DNA of 64,000 nt, taken from NCBI GenBank assembly GCA_040751955.1, contig JBFMFY010000006.1:28504-92503 (forward strand). The letters are read 5' to 3'. Origin of the DNA: SpSt-333 sp040751955. GTDB taxonomy: Bacteria > Bacteroidota > Ignavibacteria > UBA10030 > UBA8401. The notes beneath the pieces are model-generated. The model had not been told where the DNA came from, did not search any database, and worked only from the letters and a program-made list of their open reading frames with translations. The position numbers and the translations under genes are program-made. Numbering within the stretch: position 1 is the first letter of the stretch; each line of letters begins with the position of its first letter. Below, in pieces: positions 1 to 8,649 of this stretch.

Positions 1-2
1 GA

Positions 3-140
3 CGGATCCTTATCTGGCTGAGCGACGACGAGAATAAAATTCCGGTGAAGGTGAGTACGAAAGTTGTCATCGGTTCGATAGATGCCGAACTGAAAGAGTA
101 CTCCGGCTTGCGGAATGAGTTGAAAGCAAAAATAAAATGA
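3..140 (+). CDS. DUF3108-type protein, C-terminal end only
   Basis: The open frame runs in from the left edge and stops with TGA at 138-140, so only about 45 C-terminal residues are visible. The end contains IWLSDDENKIPVK followed by IGSI and AELKEY, the typical close of DUF3108 proteins, which are probably periplasmic or envelope-associated and of unknown function. The stop overlaps the ATG of the next gene (ATGA), so the two are translationally coupled. The family call rests on this short tail alone. Confidence 0.6.
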   Translation, partial: RILIWLSDDENKIPVKVSTKVVIGSIDAELKEYSGLRNELKAKIK

Positions 141-1054
141 GGGAGGTAGCAACAGCCATAGAATCCAAGTATCCCGAAGGCGTCAAGTATTCTCCCTTGG
201 CGTTTGCCGTTGTATCGCTTGTGGGATTGTTTTTTCTCTATCAATTCGTTGGAGGGGGACTTACACTGCTGCTTATCGGCGGCGATGTTACGAACGACAA
301 CGTCATGGTGGCACGCGTTGCTACCATGGTTGCTCAGTTTATTTTCCTGCTTGCGCCTGCGTTGATGCTGGCAAAAATGCAGCATGGTGTTCTGATGAAT
401 GCCCTGCGTTGGAGAATTCCTTCTGCTGTTGAAATTATTCTCTCCATCTTGGGAATGGTCGCTCTCCTTAAGACTGCAGAAGGGTATATTTATTTTCAGG
501 AAAAGATTCCGTTGCCCGACGACGTCGTTCCGTTTGTCGAGATGATCAAGAAAATGATCGAGGAAACGTATCGCGTACTTGTTGAAGCACATTCAGTTCC
601 GGAATTGTTGTTTGTCATCGCTGTGGTGTCACTCACGCCCGCCATTTGCGAAGAGATATTCTTCCGGGGATTGGTCCAGAAGAATTTTTCGCTTGGTACA
701 AACGGTGTGCGGGGATTCTTCATCACAGGTATCATATTCGGACTGTATCATTTCAATCCGTTTCATGCCGTTCCGCTTATTGCGCTTGGAATCTATTTTA
801 GTTTTCTTCAATACCGTTCGCAGACATTAATCCTGCCGATGGTTGCTCATTTTGTCAACAATACTTTTTCGGTACTGGCAGCATATATGTACGGTTTTAA
901 CGCGTCCGATACACCATCTATTCTTGCCGGCGCGGAGGAATCTGTTTCTACAGCAACGGTAGTGGGAACAACATCGGTTTTCATACTGGTATTCATTGTC
1001 ATACTCCGTTTGTACATAAAAACGACTGAGCACATCCCTGCGAGATCTGAATGA
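137..1054 (+). CDS. CPBP family intramembrane metalloprotease
   Basis: This is a 305-aa polytopic membrane protein. It carries the CPBP (CAAX protease/bacteriocin-processing, formerly Abi) signature: the glutamate pair E172-E173 in CEEIFFRG, then the HF motif in FGLYHFNPFHA and the HFVNN motif, which together supply the metal-binding residues. Hydrophobic segments lie near residues 20-50, 65-80, 95-115, 155-170, 190-225 and 275-298. CPBP proteins cleave substrates within the membrane; the substrate here is unknown. The ATG overlaps the preceding stop by 4 bp, and the gene overlaps the next by 4 bp, consistent with one operon. Confidence 0.88.
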   Translation: MREVATAIESKYPEGVKYSPLAFAVVSLVGLFFLYQFVGGGLTLLLIGGDVTNDNVMVARVATMVAQFIFLLAPALMLAKMQHGVLMNALRWRIPSAVEIILSILGMVALLKTAEGYIYFQEKIPLPDDVVPFVEMIKKMIEETYRVLVEAHSVPELLFVIAVVSLTPAICEEIFFRGLVQKNFSLGTNGVRGFFITGIIFGLYHFNPFHAVPLIALGIYFSFLQYRSQTLILPMVAHFVNNTFSVLAAYMYGFNASDTPSILAGAEESVSTATVVGTTSVFILVFIVILRLYIKTTEHIPARSE

Positions 1055-1443
1055 ATAAGAATGGAATCACCGATTTATGCGATAACCATCCTCAGATGGA
1101 GGCGATAGCGTTCTGTGAAGTGTGCGGGAAGCCTGTTTGCGGTGATTGTGCTGTTGCAAAACTTGGCGCCTATTTTTGTAATGATGCTTCGCATCAAACG
1201 ATCTTTGAACGGTACACTACACTGTGCGAATCGCAAAGCATGTTTGAAGCCGAACTGATAGCAAAGAATCTTGAAGCGAACGGTATCTCTGTTCAATGGT
1301 TTGAACGAAGCAGGTACAGAAAAGACTTTCTGCCGGCGCTTTATGTTCTCACCGGTTCGGTAGAGAACGCGATGACGATTCTTCAATCACTTGATCTCTT
1401 GGATTTCATAATTCCGGAAAATAATGTCAAGAACATTCGTTAA
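1051..1443 (+). CDS. B-box-type zinc-binding / DUF2007-like small protein
   Basis: The product is 130 aa. The N-terminal part has a zinc-finger-like set of metal ligands (CDNHP, then CEVCGKPVC, C and a late CNDASH) resembling the B-box fold. The C-terminal half (about residues 55-125: E-A-E-L-I-A-K-N-L-E-A-N-G-I-S-V followed by a VL...A...IL pattern) resembles DUF2007, the putative signal-transducing domain found fused to zinc ribbons in many bacteria. The molecular role is not known. It overlaps its neighbours at both ends (4 bp upstream, 20 bp downstream), so it is probably translated with cdsA. Confidence 0.6.
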   Translation: MNKNGITDLCDNHPQMEAIAFCEVCGKPVCGDCAVAKLGAYFCNDASHQTIFERYTTLCESQSMFEAELIAKNLEANGISVQWFERSRYRKDFLPALYVLTGSVENAMTILQSLDLLDFIIPENNVKNIR

Positions 1444-2386
1444 TCTTGCACCTCGCGTTGCCGTCGCACTGGTCGGCATTCCGGTCATATTGTTCGTCAG
1501 CTACATCGGCACTCTCTTTTTTTTACTCCTTGTGCTGACGATCGGAATTCTCGCATTGCTTGAGTATTTCACTCTGGCAAAAGCGAAAGGCGCCAATCCG
1601 CAGACCGGAGTTGCCATTGCGGGACTTTCGGCGATTCACATTTCGTTCTTTCATGAACGGATACAAAATTTTATCCTGCCGTTTTTTATCGACAGCGGTG
1701 GAATCTCACTGCTCCAAAAATTACAACTCTTCATCAGTGTGCTCTTTCTCTTCCTCATTGTTGTAATGATAGTAGAATTGTTTCGCAACAAAGGGTCGAT
1801 CTTTCTCAATGCCGGTGTTACAATTTTTGGAGTACTGTACATCGGCGTTTTTCTTTCTTCACTTGTCGGCATTCGGGAATTGTTCGGTGCGGAATTTCCG
1901 TACCACCTTGCCATTCAGTTTTTTCCCTCTTCCACATCTTTTTCAGACGACGCGCTTGCCGCCACGACATACGCATGGGGAGGATGGACTGTCATTGCGA
2001 TTTTTGCATCGATCTGGATGTGTGATACCGCCGCATATTTTGGCGGACTGTCTATGGGAAGACATAAATTGTTTCCACGCGTGAGTCCCAATAAAAGCTG
2101 GGAAGGGGCGGTATGGGGATTCCTGGGGGCGGTTGGAGCGATGATTGTGTTTCAGCAATATCTCCTTCCGTATTTGCAATTACATCAAGCGGTCGTCATG
2201 GGTGTAATCGTAGGCGTTTTCGGGCAAATCGGGGACCTAATAGAGTCGTTATTGAAACGAGATGCGAATGTTAAAGATTCTTCAGGGCTCATCCCGGGGC
2301 ACGGCGGAGTGTTCGATCGCTTCGACAGTTTGATATTCGTTTCGCCGATTTTATATTTGTATATAGACTTTGTGGTGTTGTCATAG
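1424..2386 (+). CDS. cdsA: Phosphatidate cytidylyltransferase
   Basis: This 320-aa integral membrane enzyme makes CDP-diacylglycerol from CTP and phosphatidic acid, the branch-point step of phospholipid synthesis. The C-terminal third carries the CDP-DG synthase signature: SPNKSWEG, then GQIGDLIES-LKRD-KDSS, PGHGGVFDRFDS. The N-terminal two thirds are strongly hydrophobic, with several predicted helices. The length is slightly above the usual 260-300 aa. The stop codon TAG at 2384-2386 shares a base with the GTG start of rimO. Confidence 0.94.
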   Translation: MSRTFVNLAPRVAVALVGIPVILFVSYIGTLFFLLLVLTIGILALLEYFTLAKAKGANPQTGVAIAGLSAIHISFFHERIQNFILPFFIDSGGISLLQKLQLFISVLFLFLIVVMIVELFRNKGSIFLNAGVTIFGVLYIGVFLSSLVGIRELFGAEFPYHLAIQFFPSSTSFSDDALAATTYAWGGWTVIAIFASIWMCDTAAYFGGLSMGRHKLFPRVSPNKSWEGAVWGFLGAVGAMIVFQQYLLPYLQLHQAVVMGVIVGVFGQIGDLIESLLKRDANVKDSSGLIPGHGGVFDRFDSLIFVSPILYLYIDFVVLS

Positions 2387-3696
2387 TGAAAACCAAAACC
2401 GGAAAAATAAATATCATCACGCTCGGCTGTGCGAAAAACACAGTCGATTCAGAAGCGCTCTTTTCGCAATTGCTGACGAATGATTTTGCCCTGACGGAGA
2501 AGATCGATAACGCAGATATTGCGATCATCAACACCTGTGGATTTATCGATGCCGCAAAGCGGCAATCGGTGGAGACAATCCTCTCTGCGGTACAAAGAAA
2601 GACCGAAGGGAATCTTGAAAAAGTGTTCGTGATGGGCTGCCTTTCCGAACGGTACAGCAAAGATCTTGCAAAAGAAATTCCCGAGGTTGACCGGTTTTTT
2701 GGTACGAATCAACTTCCCGATATTCTTGAGGAACTTGGGGGGAAATACAAGTATGAGCTGCTTGGCGAGCGTGCCATATCAACGCCGCATCATTTTGCCT
2801 ATCTGAAAATATCTGAAGGGTGCGATAATCCCTGTTCATTCTGTGCAATACCGATTATGCGGGGTGGACACAAAACAAAGCCGATCGAGCAAGTGATGGA
2901 TGAGACGATGAGATTGGTTGAAAAGGGAGTGAGAGAACTGATTGTGATCGGGCAGGACACAACATACTACGGATTGGATCTCTATGGCGAAAGAAAACTT
3001 GCATCGCTGTTATCGTCACTTGCATCGATCAAGGAACTTGAATGGATCAGGTTGATGTACGCATACCCGGCAAAATTTCCGCTCGATGTATTACAATCGT
3101 TTAGTGACAATCCGAAGATTTGCAGGTATCTTGACATGCCCATTCAACACGCGGCGGACAATGTCTTGAAATCAATGCGCCGCGGCATAACACGACGAAC
3201 GACCGAAAATCTTATAGCAACAATCAGGCGAACGGTTCCCGACATCGCATTGCGGACGACGCTGATCGTCGGTTATCCCAACGAAACAGAATCCGATTTT
3301 GAGGAACTTGTACAGTTCGTCAAAGAGGTAAAGTTTGATCGGCTGGGGGTGTTCACCTATTCGCAGGAAGATCAGACGACGGCATTCGATTTGGGCGATA
3401 CGATACCGCAGGAAGAAAAAGAACGGCGAAAAGAGTACATTATGGAAGTGCAGCGAGAGGTATCGCTGCAACAAAACGAATCCCGCATCGGAAAGAACAC
3501 CAGAGCGGTCGTTGAACGCATTGAGGATGGAAACTTTGTCGGGAGAACGGAATGGGATGCACCGGAAATCGACAACGAAGTATTTATCCCGCAAACAGAA
3601 GAGACTCGCTTGAAGATTGGCCAATTTGTTGAAGTAACAATTTCGGACGCGACCGAATTTGATCTCTATGCAGAACCAATGACGGTGCCCGCATGA
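2386..3696 (+). CDS. rimO: Ribosomal protein S12 methylthiotransferase
   Basis: This 436-aa radical-SAM methylthiotransferase modifies an aspartate of ribosomal protein S12 (uS12). The UPF0004 N-terminal domain has its cluster cysteines (LGCAKN at C15, INTCGF, MGCLSERY). The radical-SAM CxxxCxxC motif is C146-C150-C153 (EGCDNPCSFCAIP). The core is followed by a C-terminal TRAM-like domain from about residue 370. LGCAKNTVDSE and PIMRGGHKT favour RimO over MiaB. It starts with GTG, overlapping the cdsA stop, and overlaps the next gene by 4 bp. Confidence 0.93.
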   Translation: MKTKTGKINIITLGCAKNTVDSEALFSQLLTNDFALTEKIDNADIAIINTCGFIDAAKRQSVETILSAVQRKTEGNLEKVFVMGCLSERYSKDLAKEIPEVDRFFGTNQLPDILEELGGKYKYELLGERAISTPHHFAYLKISEGCDNPCSFCAIPIMRGGHKTKPIEQVMDETMRLVEKGVRELIVIGQDTTYYGLDLYGERKLASLLSSLASIKELEWIRLMYAYPAKFPLDVLQSFSDNPKICRYLDMPIQHAADNVLKSMRRGITRRTTENLIATIRRTVPDIALRTTLIVGYPNETESDFEELVQFVKEVKFDRLGVFTYSQEDQTTAFDLGDTIPQEEKERRKEYIMEVQREVSLQQNESRIGKNTRAVVERIEDGNFVGRTEWDAPEIDNEVFIPQTEETRLKIGQFVEVTISDATEFDLYAEPMTVPA

Positions 3697-4979
3697 AAAT
3701 ATTTTCGATATTGTTTGCTGCCGCGTTCTCTGTGTTGACGGCACAAGTTGAAACGCGTAAACCACCGTCAGATTTTGACCTTCCGGAATTTTATATCGAC
3801 GCATTGAGTTTTTCTACGAGTGATTCAACATCCTCGAGGGTCGATCTCTATATTCAAATACCGTACGATGCTCTGCAGTTTGTCAAGAAAGACAATCAGT
3901 ACGTTGCAAAGTATGAAGTGACGATCAATTTTTTGACGGAAGAGAATGCATCCGTTTCGGAAAAGGTATGGTCCGAAGAGATCAAACTGGCTTCATTCAG
4001 TCAAACAGAGTCAAAAGGAGCGTACAGTTTAACACAGCGGTCATTGATGATCCCGCCCGGCATTTACAAGGTGCGCTCGCAGATCCGCGATGATGAATCG
4101 AAGAAAGTTTCCACCGTTGTCCGGCGAATGATTGTCGGCAACTATACGATGCGGAATCTTGCTATCAGCGATATTATGATGGTCAGCAGGGTAACGATGG
4201 ATGGAGATCGAAGGAACATCGTACCGAATGTCACCGGCAACATCGGTGAAAACAACAACGTGTTCTACGTCTTCTTTGAAGTCTATTCGCCGAAACAGAC
4301 TGATTCGCTTGAGTTGCACTATGTTATTACCGATCACAAAGGGAACCAACTTCTCAATAAGTATCAATACTACCGTGTGCAGAACACGCGATCACAGATT
4401 ATCACGCGGTTTGACAGTTCACAGTATTCCACAGGTGCCTATTCAATTTCTGTCGAAGCAAAATCACTGCTTGGTGGCGACGAAATTCTGCCGGTGTTGA
4501 AACAGCGCACATTTGTTGTTCGGTGGGGGAATATACCTGCCAATGTTGCTGATCTCGATCTGGCAATACGGCAATTGCGGTACATTGCAAAAGAAGAAGA
4601 GTATGAAAAGATCGAAGACGCCGGCACGGATGCAGAGAAACGGACATTGTTCGAAGAGTTCTGGAAGAAACGTGATCCGAATCCTGACACGAAACGGAAC
4701 GAGTTCATGGAAGAATACTACAGCAGGGTTGAATATGCCAATCAGCATTTCTCACACTACATACCCGGCTGGCGCACAGATATGGGAATGGTATTCATTC
4801 TCTTCGGCTCTCCCAACAATGTCGAACGCCATCCGTTCGATATAGATTCCAAACCGTACGAGGTCTGGTCATACTACGATTATAATCGGTCCATCGTTTT
4901 TGTTGACGAAACCGGATTCGGCGATTATCGATTACTCACCCCTATCTGGGATATGCTGCAGCGCTTGAAACATTATTAA
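3693..4979 (+). CDS. GWxTD domain-containing protein
   Basis: The 428-aa product begins with a signal peptide (MKIFSILFAAAFSVLTAQ). The C-terminal domain contains the defining GWRTD motif (G359 onwards: PGWRTDMGMVFILFG), followed by a segment rich in aromatic residues (YEVWSYY). GWxTD proteins are widespread in the FCB group and some Acidobacteria; their function is not established. The N-terminal part is beta-rich and probably periplasmic. Its place directly before an Omp85 gene suggests an envelope role, which is inference. Confidence 0.85.
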   Translation: MKIFSILFAAAFSVLTAQVETRKPPSDFDLPEFYIDALSFSTSDSTSSRVDLYIQIPYDALQFVKKDNQYVAKYEVTINFLTEENASVSEKVWSEEIKLASFSQTESKGAYSLTQRSLMIPPGIYKVRSQIRDDESKKVSTVVRRMIVGNYTMRNLAISDIMMVSRVTMDGDRRNIVPNVTGNIGENNNVFYVFFEVYSPKQTDSLELHYVITDHKGNQLLNKYQYYRVQNTRSQIITRFDSSQYSTGAYSISVEAKSLLGGDEILPVLKQRTFVVRWGNIPANVADLDLAIRQLRYIAKEEEYEKIEDAGTDAEKRTLFEEFWKKRDPNPDTKRNEFMEEYYSRVEYANQHFSHYIPGWRTDMGMVFILFGSPNNVERHPFDIDSKPYEVWSYYDYNRSIVFVDETGFGDYRLLTPIWDMLQRLKHY

Positions 4980-5009
4980 TGACCATGGTTCCGTACTGCG
5001 GAACAATCA

Positions 5010-6809
5010 ATGAGCAATAGTTTCTTACCATATTTGCAGCCATTCGTTTTGTGCGGATGGCTTTTTTTGTTGTTGTCCGGAACAGTTGCTGCGCAGAATC
5101 AACGGAATGTCAAAGCAATTCTGTTTGCGGGTAATGAGCGGTATTCTCACCGTGAATTGATTACAGCAATTGGCTTTGTACCTGACAAGGAGACTCCATC
5201 GGATCTCGTGCGGCGGTCAACAAACGAGATTACCGAATTATACAGGAAAAACGGTTTTTACAATTTCCGCTTTGATTCGATTCATGTTGATTACTCTGAC
5301 GACTCCTTACATGTTCAAATGACATTTTTTCTCCATGAAGGAATTCAATCGCTCATTCATATGATAGAGTTTACCGGCAACCGTTCTGCATCGTCAACGC
5401 AATTACTGGCGATAATGGAGACATCGGTTGGAAATCCGTTGGACGAGCAGACGCTCGAATCGGATATTAAGTCAATTTTGAATTTCTATTCCGCCAATGG
5501 ACGTCCCTTTGTAAAAATTCTGAGCGATAGTATTTCTATAGATCGTACAGATTCTTCCCGCTTGCTTCTTTCATTGGTCATTGTTGAGGGTCCTCGCGTC
5601 TTTTTGAATGAAATACAGATCGAAGGAAATACAACGACAAAAACGGATGTTATTGTTCGCGAAGTGCGGATGGAACCGCTCGCTCCATTTCAACAGGAGA
5701 GGATTGATAGGGTGAAACGACGGCTAGACCGAATGCAACTGTTTGCTTCAGTTTCACAGCCTCAACTTTATATCGCTACGGCTGCTGCGCCCGATTCTCT
5801 CATCGGAGGGCTCTCCATATCGGTACAGGAGGGGAATCCGAACACGTTCGACGGCATTGTGGGATATGTTCCCACGAACACTCCCGGTACTAAAGGATAT
5901 TTTACCGGCGATGTATTTGTTCTGTTCAGGAATTTGTTCGGTACAGGACGGAAGGCGAATGTCAAATGGAAGAGGGAGAATGAATTGACGCAAGAACTTG
6001 AGCTGCAATACCGCGAACCGTGGCTCTTCGGAATTCCGCTGGGAGTGAATGCCGCGTTCTACCAGCGAAAACAAGATTCCTCGTATGTGAAATCGAGATT
6101 GGAATTGCGCGGTGAATTTGCGTTTACCGAAGAATTGCTCATTGGCATGAATGTTACAAATGAGTCTGTCTATCCTGCTGCGGATCTTAAGCAGTTTTCC
6201 GTTTTTGAAAGCAGCGTTCTCTCCGTCGGGGGAGAGATCCTGTACGACACGCGAGACAATGTGCTGAATCCCACCAACGGAATTCGGTACTCGACGACAG
6301 TTCAGCAGGGAGCAAAAAAGATCACTGGTCCGCAGCAATATTTGTCTCCTGCGATCGAACGGAAGTACACGGTTCAAAAATATTCATTGGATGCCGAAGG
6401 ATATATCTCTACATTTTTCCGTCACGTAGTATTACTGGGGCTGCACGGAAAGCAGATACATTCATCACGGCTTGAGTTGAGCGACCTGTATCAATTCGGC
6501 GGCACAACAACGCTCAGGGGATATCGTGAGAATCAATTCTTTGCATCAAAGGTCGCATGGCTGAATTTGGAATATCGTTTCTTGACCGGGAGAGCGTCAT
6601 CGCTGTACGGATTTTTTGACGGTGGATATTATTACCGGCCTGCAGATGATCTGAAATCAACAGCGGCGCAGGAAAACAGTGTGTACGGTTACGGTTTTGG
6701 CATCCGTCTCGAAACCGGTTTGGGAATTCTCAATGTCAACTATGCATTGGGTGAAGGTGACAGTTTTAGTAACGGAAAAATTCACGTACGAATTATCAAC
6801 GAGTTTTAA
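5010..6809 (+). CDS. BamA/TamA-like (Omp85) outer membrane protein
   Basis: The product is 599 aa with a signal peptide ending near AAAQ (residues 1-29). About three POTRA-like repeats fill residues 33-270: IEFTGN and IQIEGNTTTK are typical POTRA starts. The beta-barrel domain runs from about 290 to the end, with D15/surface-antigen features (GGTTTLRGYRENQF, DGGYYY) and a C-terminal phenylalanine, the usual outer-membrane sorting signal. Omp85 proteins insert or transport proteins through the outer membrane. The length is shorter than a canonical 750-850-aa BamA and nearer TamA, so this may be a paralogue. A small hairpin (GTTCCG/CGGAAC, 4988-5004) precedes it. Confidence 0.88.
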   Translation: MSNSFLPYLQPFVLCGWLFLLLSGTVAAQNQRNVKAILFAGNERYSHRELITAIGFVPDKETPSDLVRRSTNEITELYRKNGFYNFRFDSIHVDYSDDSLHVQMTFFLHEGIQSLIHMIEFTGNRSASSTQLLAIMETSVGNPLDEQTLESDIKSILNFYSANGRPFVKILSDSISIDRTDSSRLLLSLVIVEGPRVFLNEIQIEGNTTTKTDVIVREVRMEPLAPFQQERIDRVKRRLDRMQLFASVSQPQLYIATAAAPDSLIGGLSISVQEGNPNTFDGIVGYVPTNTPGTKGYFTGDVFVLFRNLFGTGRKANVKWKRENELTQELELQYREPWLFGIPLGVNAAFYQRKQDSSYVKSRLELRGEFAFTEELLIGMNVTNESVYPAADLKQFSVFESSVLSVGGEILYDTRDNVLNPTNGIRYSTTVQQGAKKITGPQQYLSPAIERKYTVQKYSLDAEGYISTFFRHVVLLGLHGKQIHSSRLELSDLYQFGGTTTLRGYRENQFFASKVAWLNLEYRFLTGRASSLYGFFDGGYYYRPADDLKSTAAQENSVYGYGFGIRLETGLGILNVNYALGEGDSFSNGKIHVRIINEF

Positions 6810-7633
6810 TGAAACAATATATAACGCTTATCCGACCCGTAAATTTTTTTATCACCGCCGTATCGATCTACGTCTCATGTTTGCTTGCCGGTGGAACACA
6901 ATCGCAATTTCTGGCGATGATGTTTGCATCGCTGGGCGGTGCATTCATCGGCGGCGGCGGAATGGTAATCAACGATATCTTTGACGTCGAGATCGACAAG
7001 ATCAACAAACCTCATCGTCCTTTACCAAGCGGTGCCGTTGAAAAATTCGACGCGATGATGTTCTACGGCGGTATCACCGGCGCCGGATTGATCATGAGTG
7101 CCTATTCCACGCGGACAGCATTTATCATTGCGTTTATTGCCGTGCCGGTCATTTTTCTGTACAGCCAGCGATTTAAATCGAAGCCGCTCATCGGAAATCT
7201 GATCGTCGGCGGATTAACAGGTCTTGCCTTCATCTACGGCGGCGCGGCGGTCGGAAATATCAAACAAGCAATTATGCCTGCAGTATTTGCATTCCTTATC
7301 AATGTAGGACGCGAAATTATCAAAGATATGGAAGACGTAGAGGGGGATGCCAAACATGGTGCATTGACATACCCGGTGCAATACGGCATGAAAAAATCTG
7401 TCGGAATCGCCACGTGGTTCTTAGCCGCCGTTATTATCTCCACCATCATTCCGTTTGTCAACGGCATGTACGGGCTGAATTATTTTATAGCAGTGAACAT
7501 CGGAGTCAACGCCGTGGTCGGCTACGTACTCTATTCATTGTGGAAAGATCAGTCGAACAAGAATCTTAATCTCCTCAGCAATATTCTCAAATGGGATATG
7601 CTCGTCGGTTTGGCAGCCATTTACATCGGGTAA
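6809..7633 (+). CDS. UbiA-family prenyltransferase, probably geranylgeranylglycerol-phosphate geranylgeranyltransferase-like
   Basis: This 274-aa polytopic membrane prenyltransferase has both aspartate-rich Mg-prenyl-diphosphate motifs: NDIFDVEID-K (about residues 53-61) and DMEDVEGD (about 170-177). The start MKQYITLIRPVNF and the PHRPLPSG segment resemble the proteins usually annotated as (S)-2,3-di-O-geranylgeranylglyceryl phosphate synthase in Bacteroidota and Chlorobi. In bacteria those proteins may instead take part in quinone or chlorophyll side-chain chemistry, so the substrate is uncertain. It starts on the A of the preceding TAA (TAATGA). Confidence 0.82.
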   Translation: MKQYITLIRPVNFFITAVSIYVSCLLAGGTQSQFLAMMFASLGGAFIGGGGMVINDIFDVEIDKINKPHRPLPSGAVEKFDAMMFYGGITGAGLIMSAYSTRTAFIIAFIAVPVIFLYSQRFKSKPLIGNLIVGGLTGLAFIYGGAAVGNIKQAIMPAVFAFLINVGREIIKDMEDVEGDAKHGALTYPVQYGMKKSVGIATWFLAAVIISTIIPFVNGMYGLNYFIAVNIGVNAVVGYVLYSLWKDQSNKNLNLLSNILKWDMLVGLAAIYIG

Positions 7634-7639
7634 TGGACG

Positions 7640-8239
7640 ATGTTGGAGTTTGAGAAAAAATATTGGGACCGTGGAATTCATTATGTTGCCGGTGTTGATG
7701 AAGCAGGGCGCGGTCCTCTTGCAGGTCCTGTTGTTGCTTCCGCCGTTATCTTTGAGCAGGGAGTGTTGATCGGCGGCGTAAACGATTCGAAGAAACTGAC
7801 GGAAAAGAAGCGGGAAGAGTTGTTTCACACAATTCATGAGAAGGCATTGGCTATCGGCATCGGTATCGTGAGTCATGACGTGATCGACAGGATCAACATT
7901 CTGCAAGCGTCGTTTCTTGCAATGAACAAAGCATTGGATCATTTGAAGATGCCTCCTGAACAACTGCTGGTTGACGGCAATTTCTTCCGTCATGAAAAAT
8001 ACCCCGTGGAGAATATTATCAAGGGAGATTCACTCTCTCATTCAATTGCAGCAGCATCAATCATCGCAAAAGTTACGAGAGATGCATTGATGAAAGAACT
8101 GCATGAGCAATATCCGCAGTACGGATTTGCGAAGCATAAAGGGTACGGCACGAAAGCACATATCGAAGCGATCCGGAAGTACGGATATTCTCCGATCCAT
8201 CGCAGATCATTTCATGTCGATCAACTGGAACCATTATGA
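7640..8239 (+). CDS. rnhB: Ribonuclease HII
   Basis: This 199-aa enzyme cleaves the RNA strand of RNA-DNA hybrids and removes single ribonucleotides from DNA. The catalytic DEAGRG motif is near residues 20-25 (GVDEAGRGPLAGPV). Other conserved blocks are VNDSKKLTEKKRE, VDGN and KGDSLSHSIAAASIIAKVTRD. Length is normal. It overlaps yraN by 4 bp; rnhB and yraN are adjacent in many bacteria. Confidence 0.96.
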   Translation: MLEFEKKYWDRGIHYVAGVDEAGRGPLAGPVVASAVIFEQGVLIGGVNDSKKLTEKKREELFHTIHEKALAIGIGIVSHDVIDRINILQASFLAMNKALDHLKMPPEQLLVDGNFFRHEKYPVENIIKGDSLSHSIAAASIIAKVTRDALMKELHEQYPQYGFAKHKGYGTKAHIEAIRKYGYSPIHRRSFHVDQLEPL

Positions 8240-8604
8240 CCGGCAAAAAGCCGATATCGAAACGAAAGATTGGCGATCTGGGAGAAACGGTCGCCGAGAA
8301 TTTTCTCCGGCAGCAAGGATATACGATTATTGAAAAGAATTTTTATTACCAGCATGGTGAGATTGATATTGTAGCAAAGGATGGTGACACACTTGTCTTT
8401 ATCGAAGTAAAGTCCCGCCGCTCGGAACGGTTCGGAACTCCCGAAGAATCTGTCACTCCAAAGAAACAGGAATTGCTCCGCAGAACGGCAGAAGGATATG
8501 TCGCTTCAAAAAATCTTCCGGACACCGATTGCAGATTCGACGTTGTCTCCGTCATTATGAAAGATGGGAAAGCGGAATGCCGTGTACTGAAGAACTGTTT
8601 TTAA
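8236..8604 (+). CDS. yraN: YraN family protein (UPF0102)
   Basis: The 122-aa product has the YraN/UPF0102 restriction-endonuclease-like core: GEIDIVA-DGDTLVFIEVKSRR, with the D-ExK arrangement, followed by V-P-K-QELLRRTA. The family is conserved next to rnhB but its biochemical function is not firmly settled; a nuclease role is inferred from the fold. The gene overlaps rnhB by 4 bp. Its TAA at 8602-8604 is in the same reading frame as the following phoH gene. Confidence 0.9.
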   Translation: MTGKKPISKRKIGDLGETVAENFLRQQGYTIIEKNFYYQHGEIDIVAKDGDTLVFIEVKSRRSERFGTPEESVTPKKQELLRRTAEGYVASKNLPDTDCRFDVVSVIMKDGKAECRVLKNCF

Positions 8605-8634
8605 ATTAAGAAATTTGTACTTTGGGTTCAGAAA

Positions 8635-8640
8635 AGGAGG
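8635..8640 (+). promoter_or_regulatory. Strong Shine-Dalgarno AGGAGG that points to a non-standard phoH start
   Basis: A perfect AGGAGG lies at 8635-8640. Nine bases downstream, at 8650, the phoH frame has ATC (IEKKLILKD...). No ATG, GTG or TTG occurs in frame between the yraN stop (8604) and TTG at 8686, which is 45 bases from this site and has no Shine-Dalgarno of its own. Confidence 0.6.
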
Positions 8641-8649
8641 AACAGTACA

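Noticed and set aside
3172..3804. Minus-strand frame of 210 codons antisense to rimO
   Set aside because: Shadow of rimO; no recognisable motif and composition unlike a normal protein.
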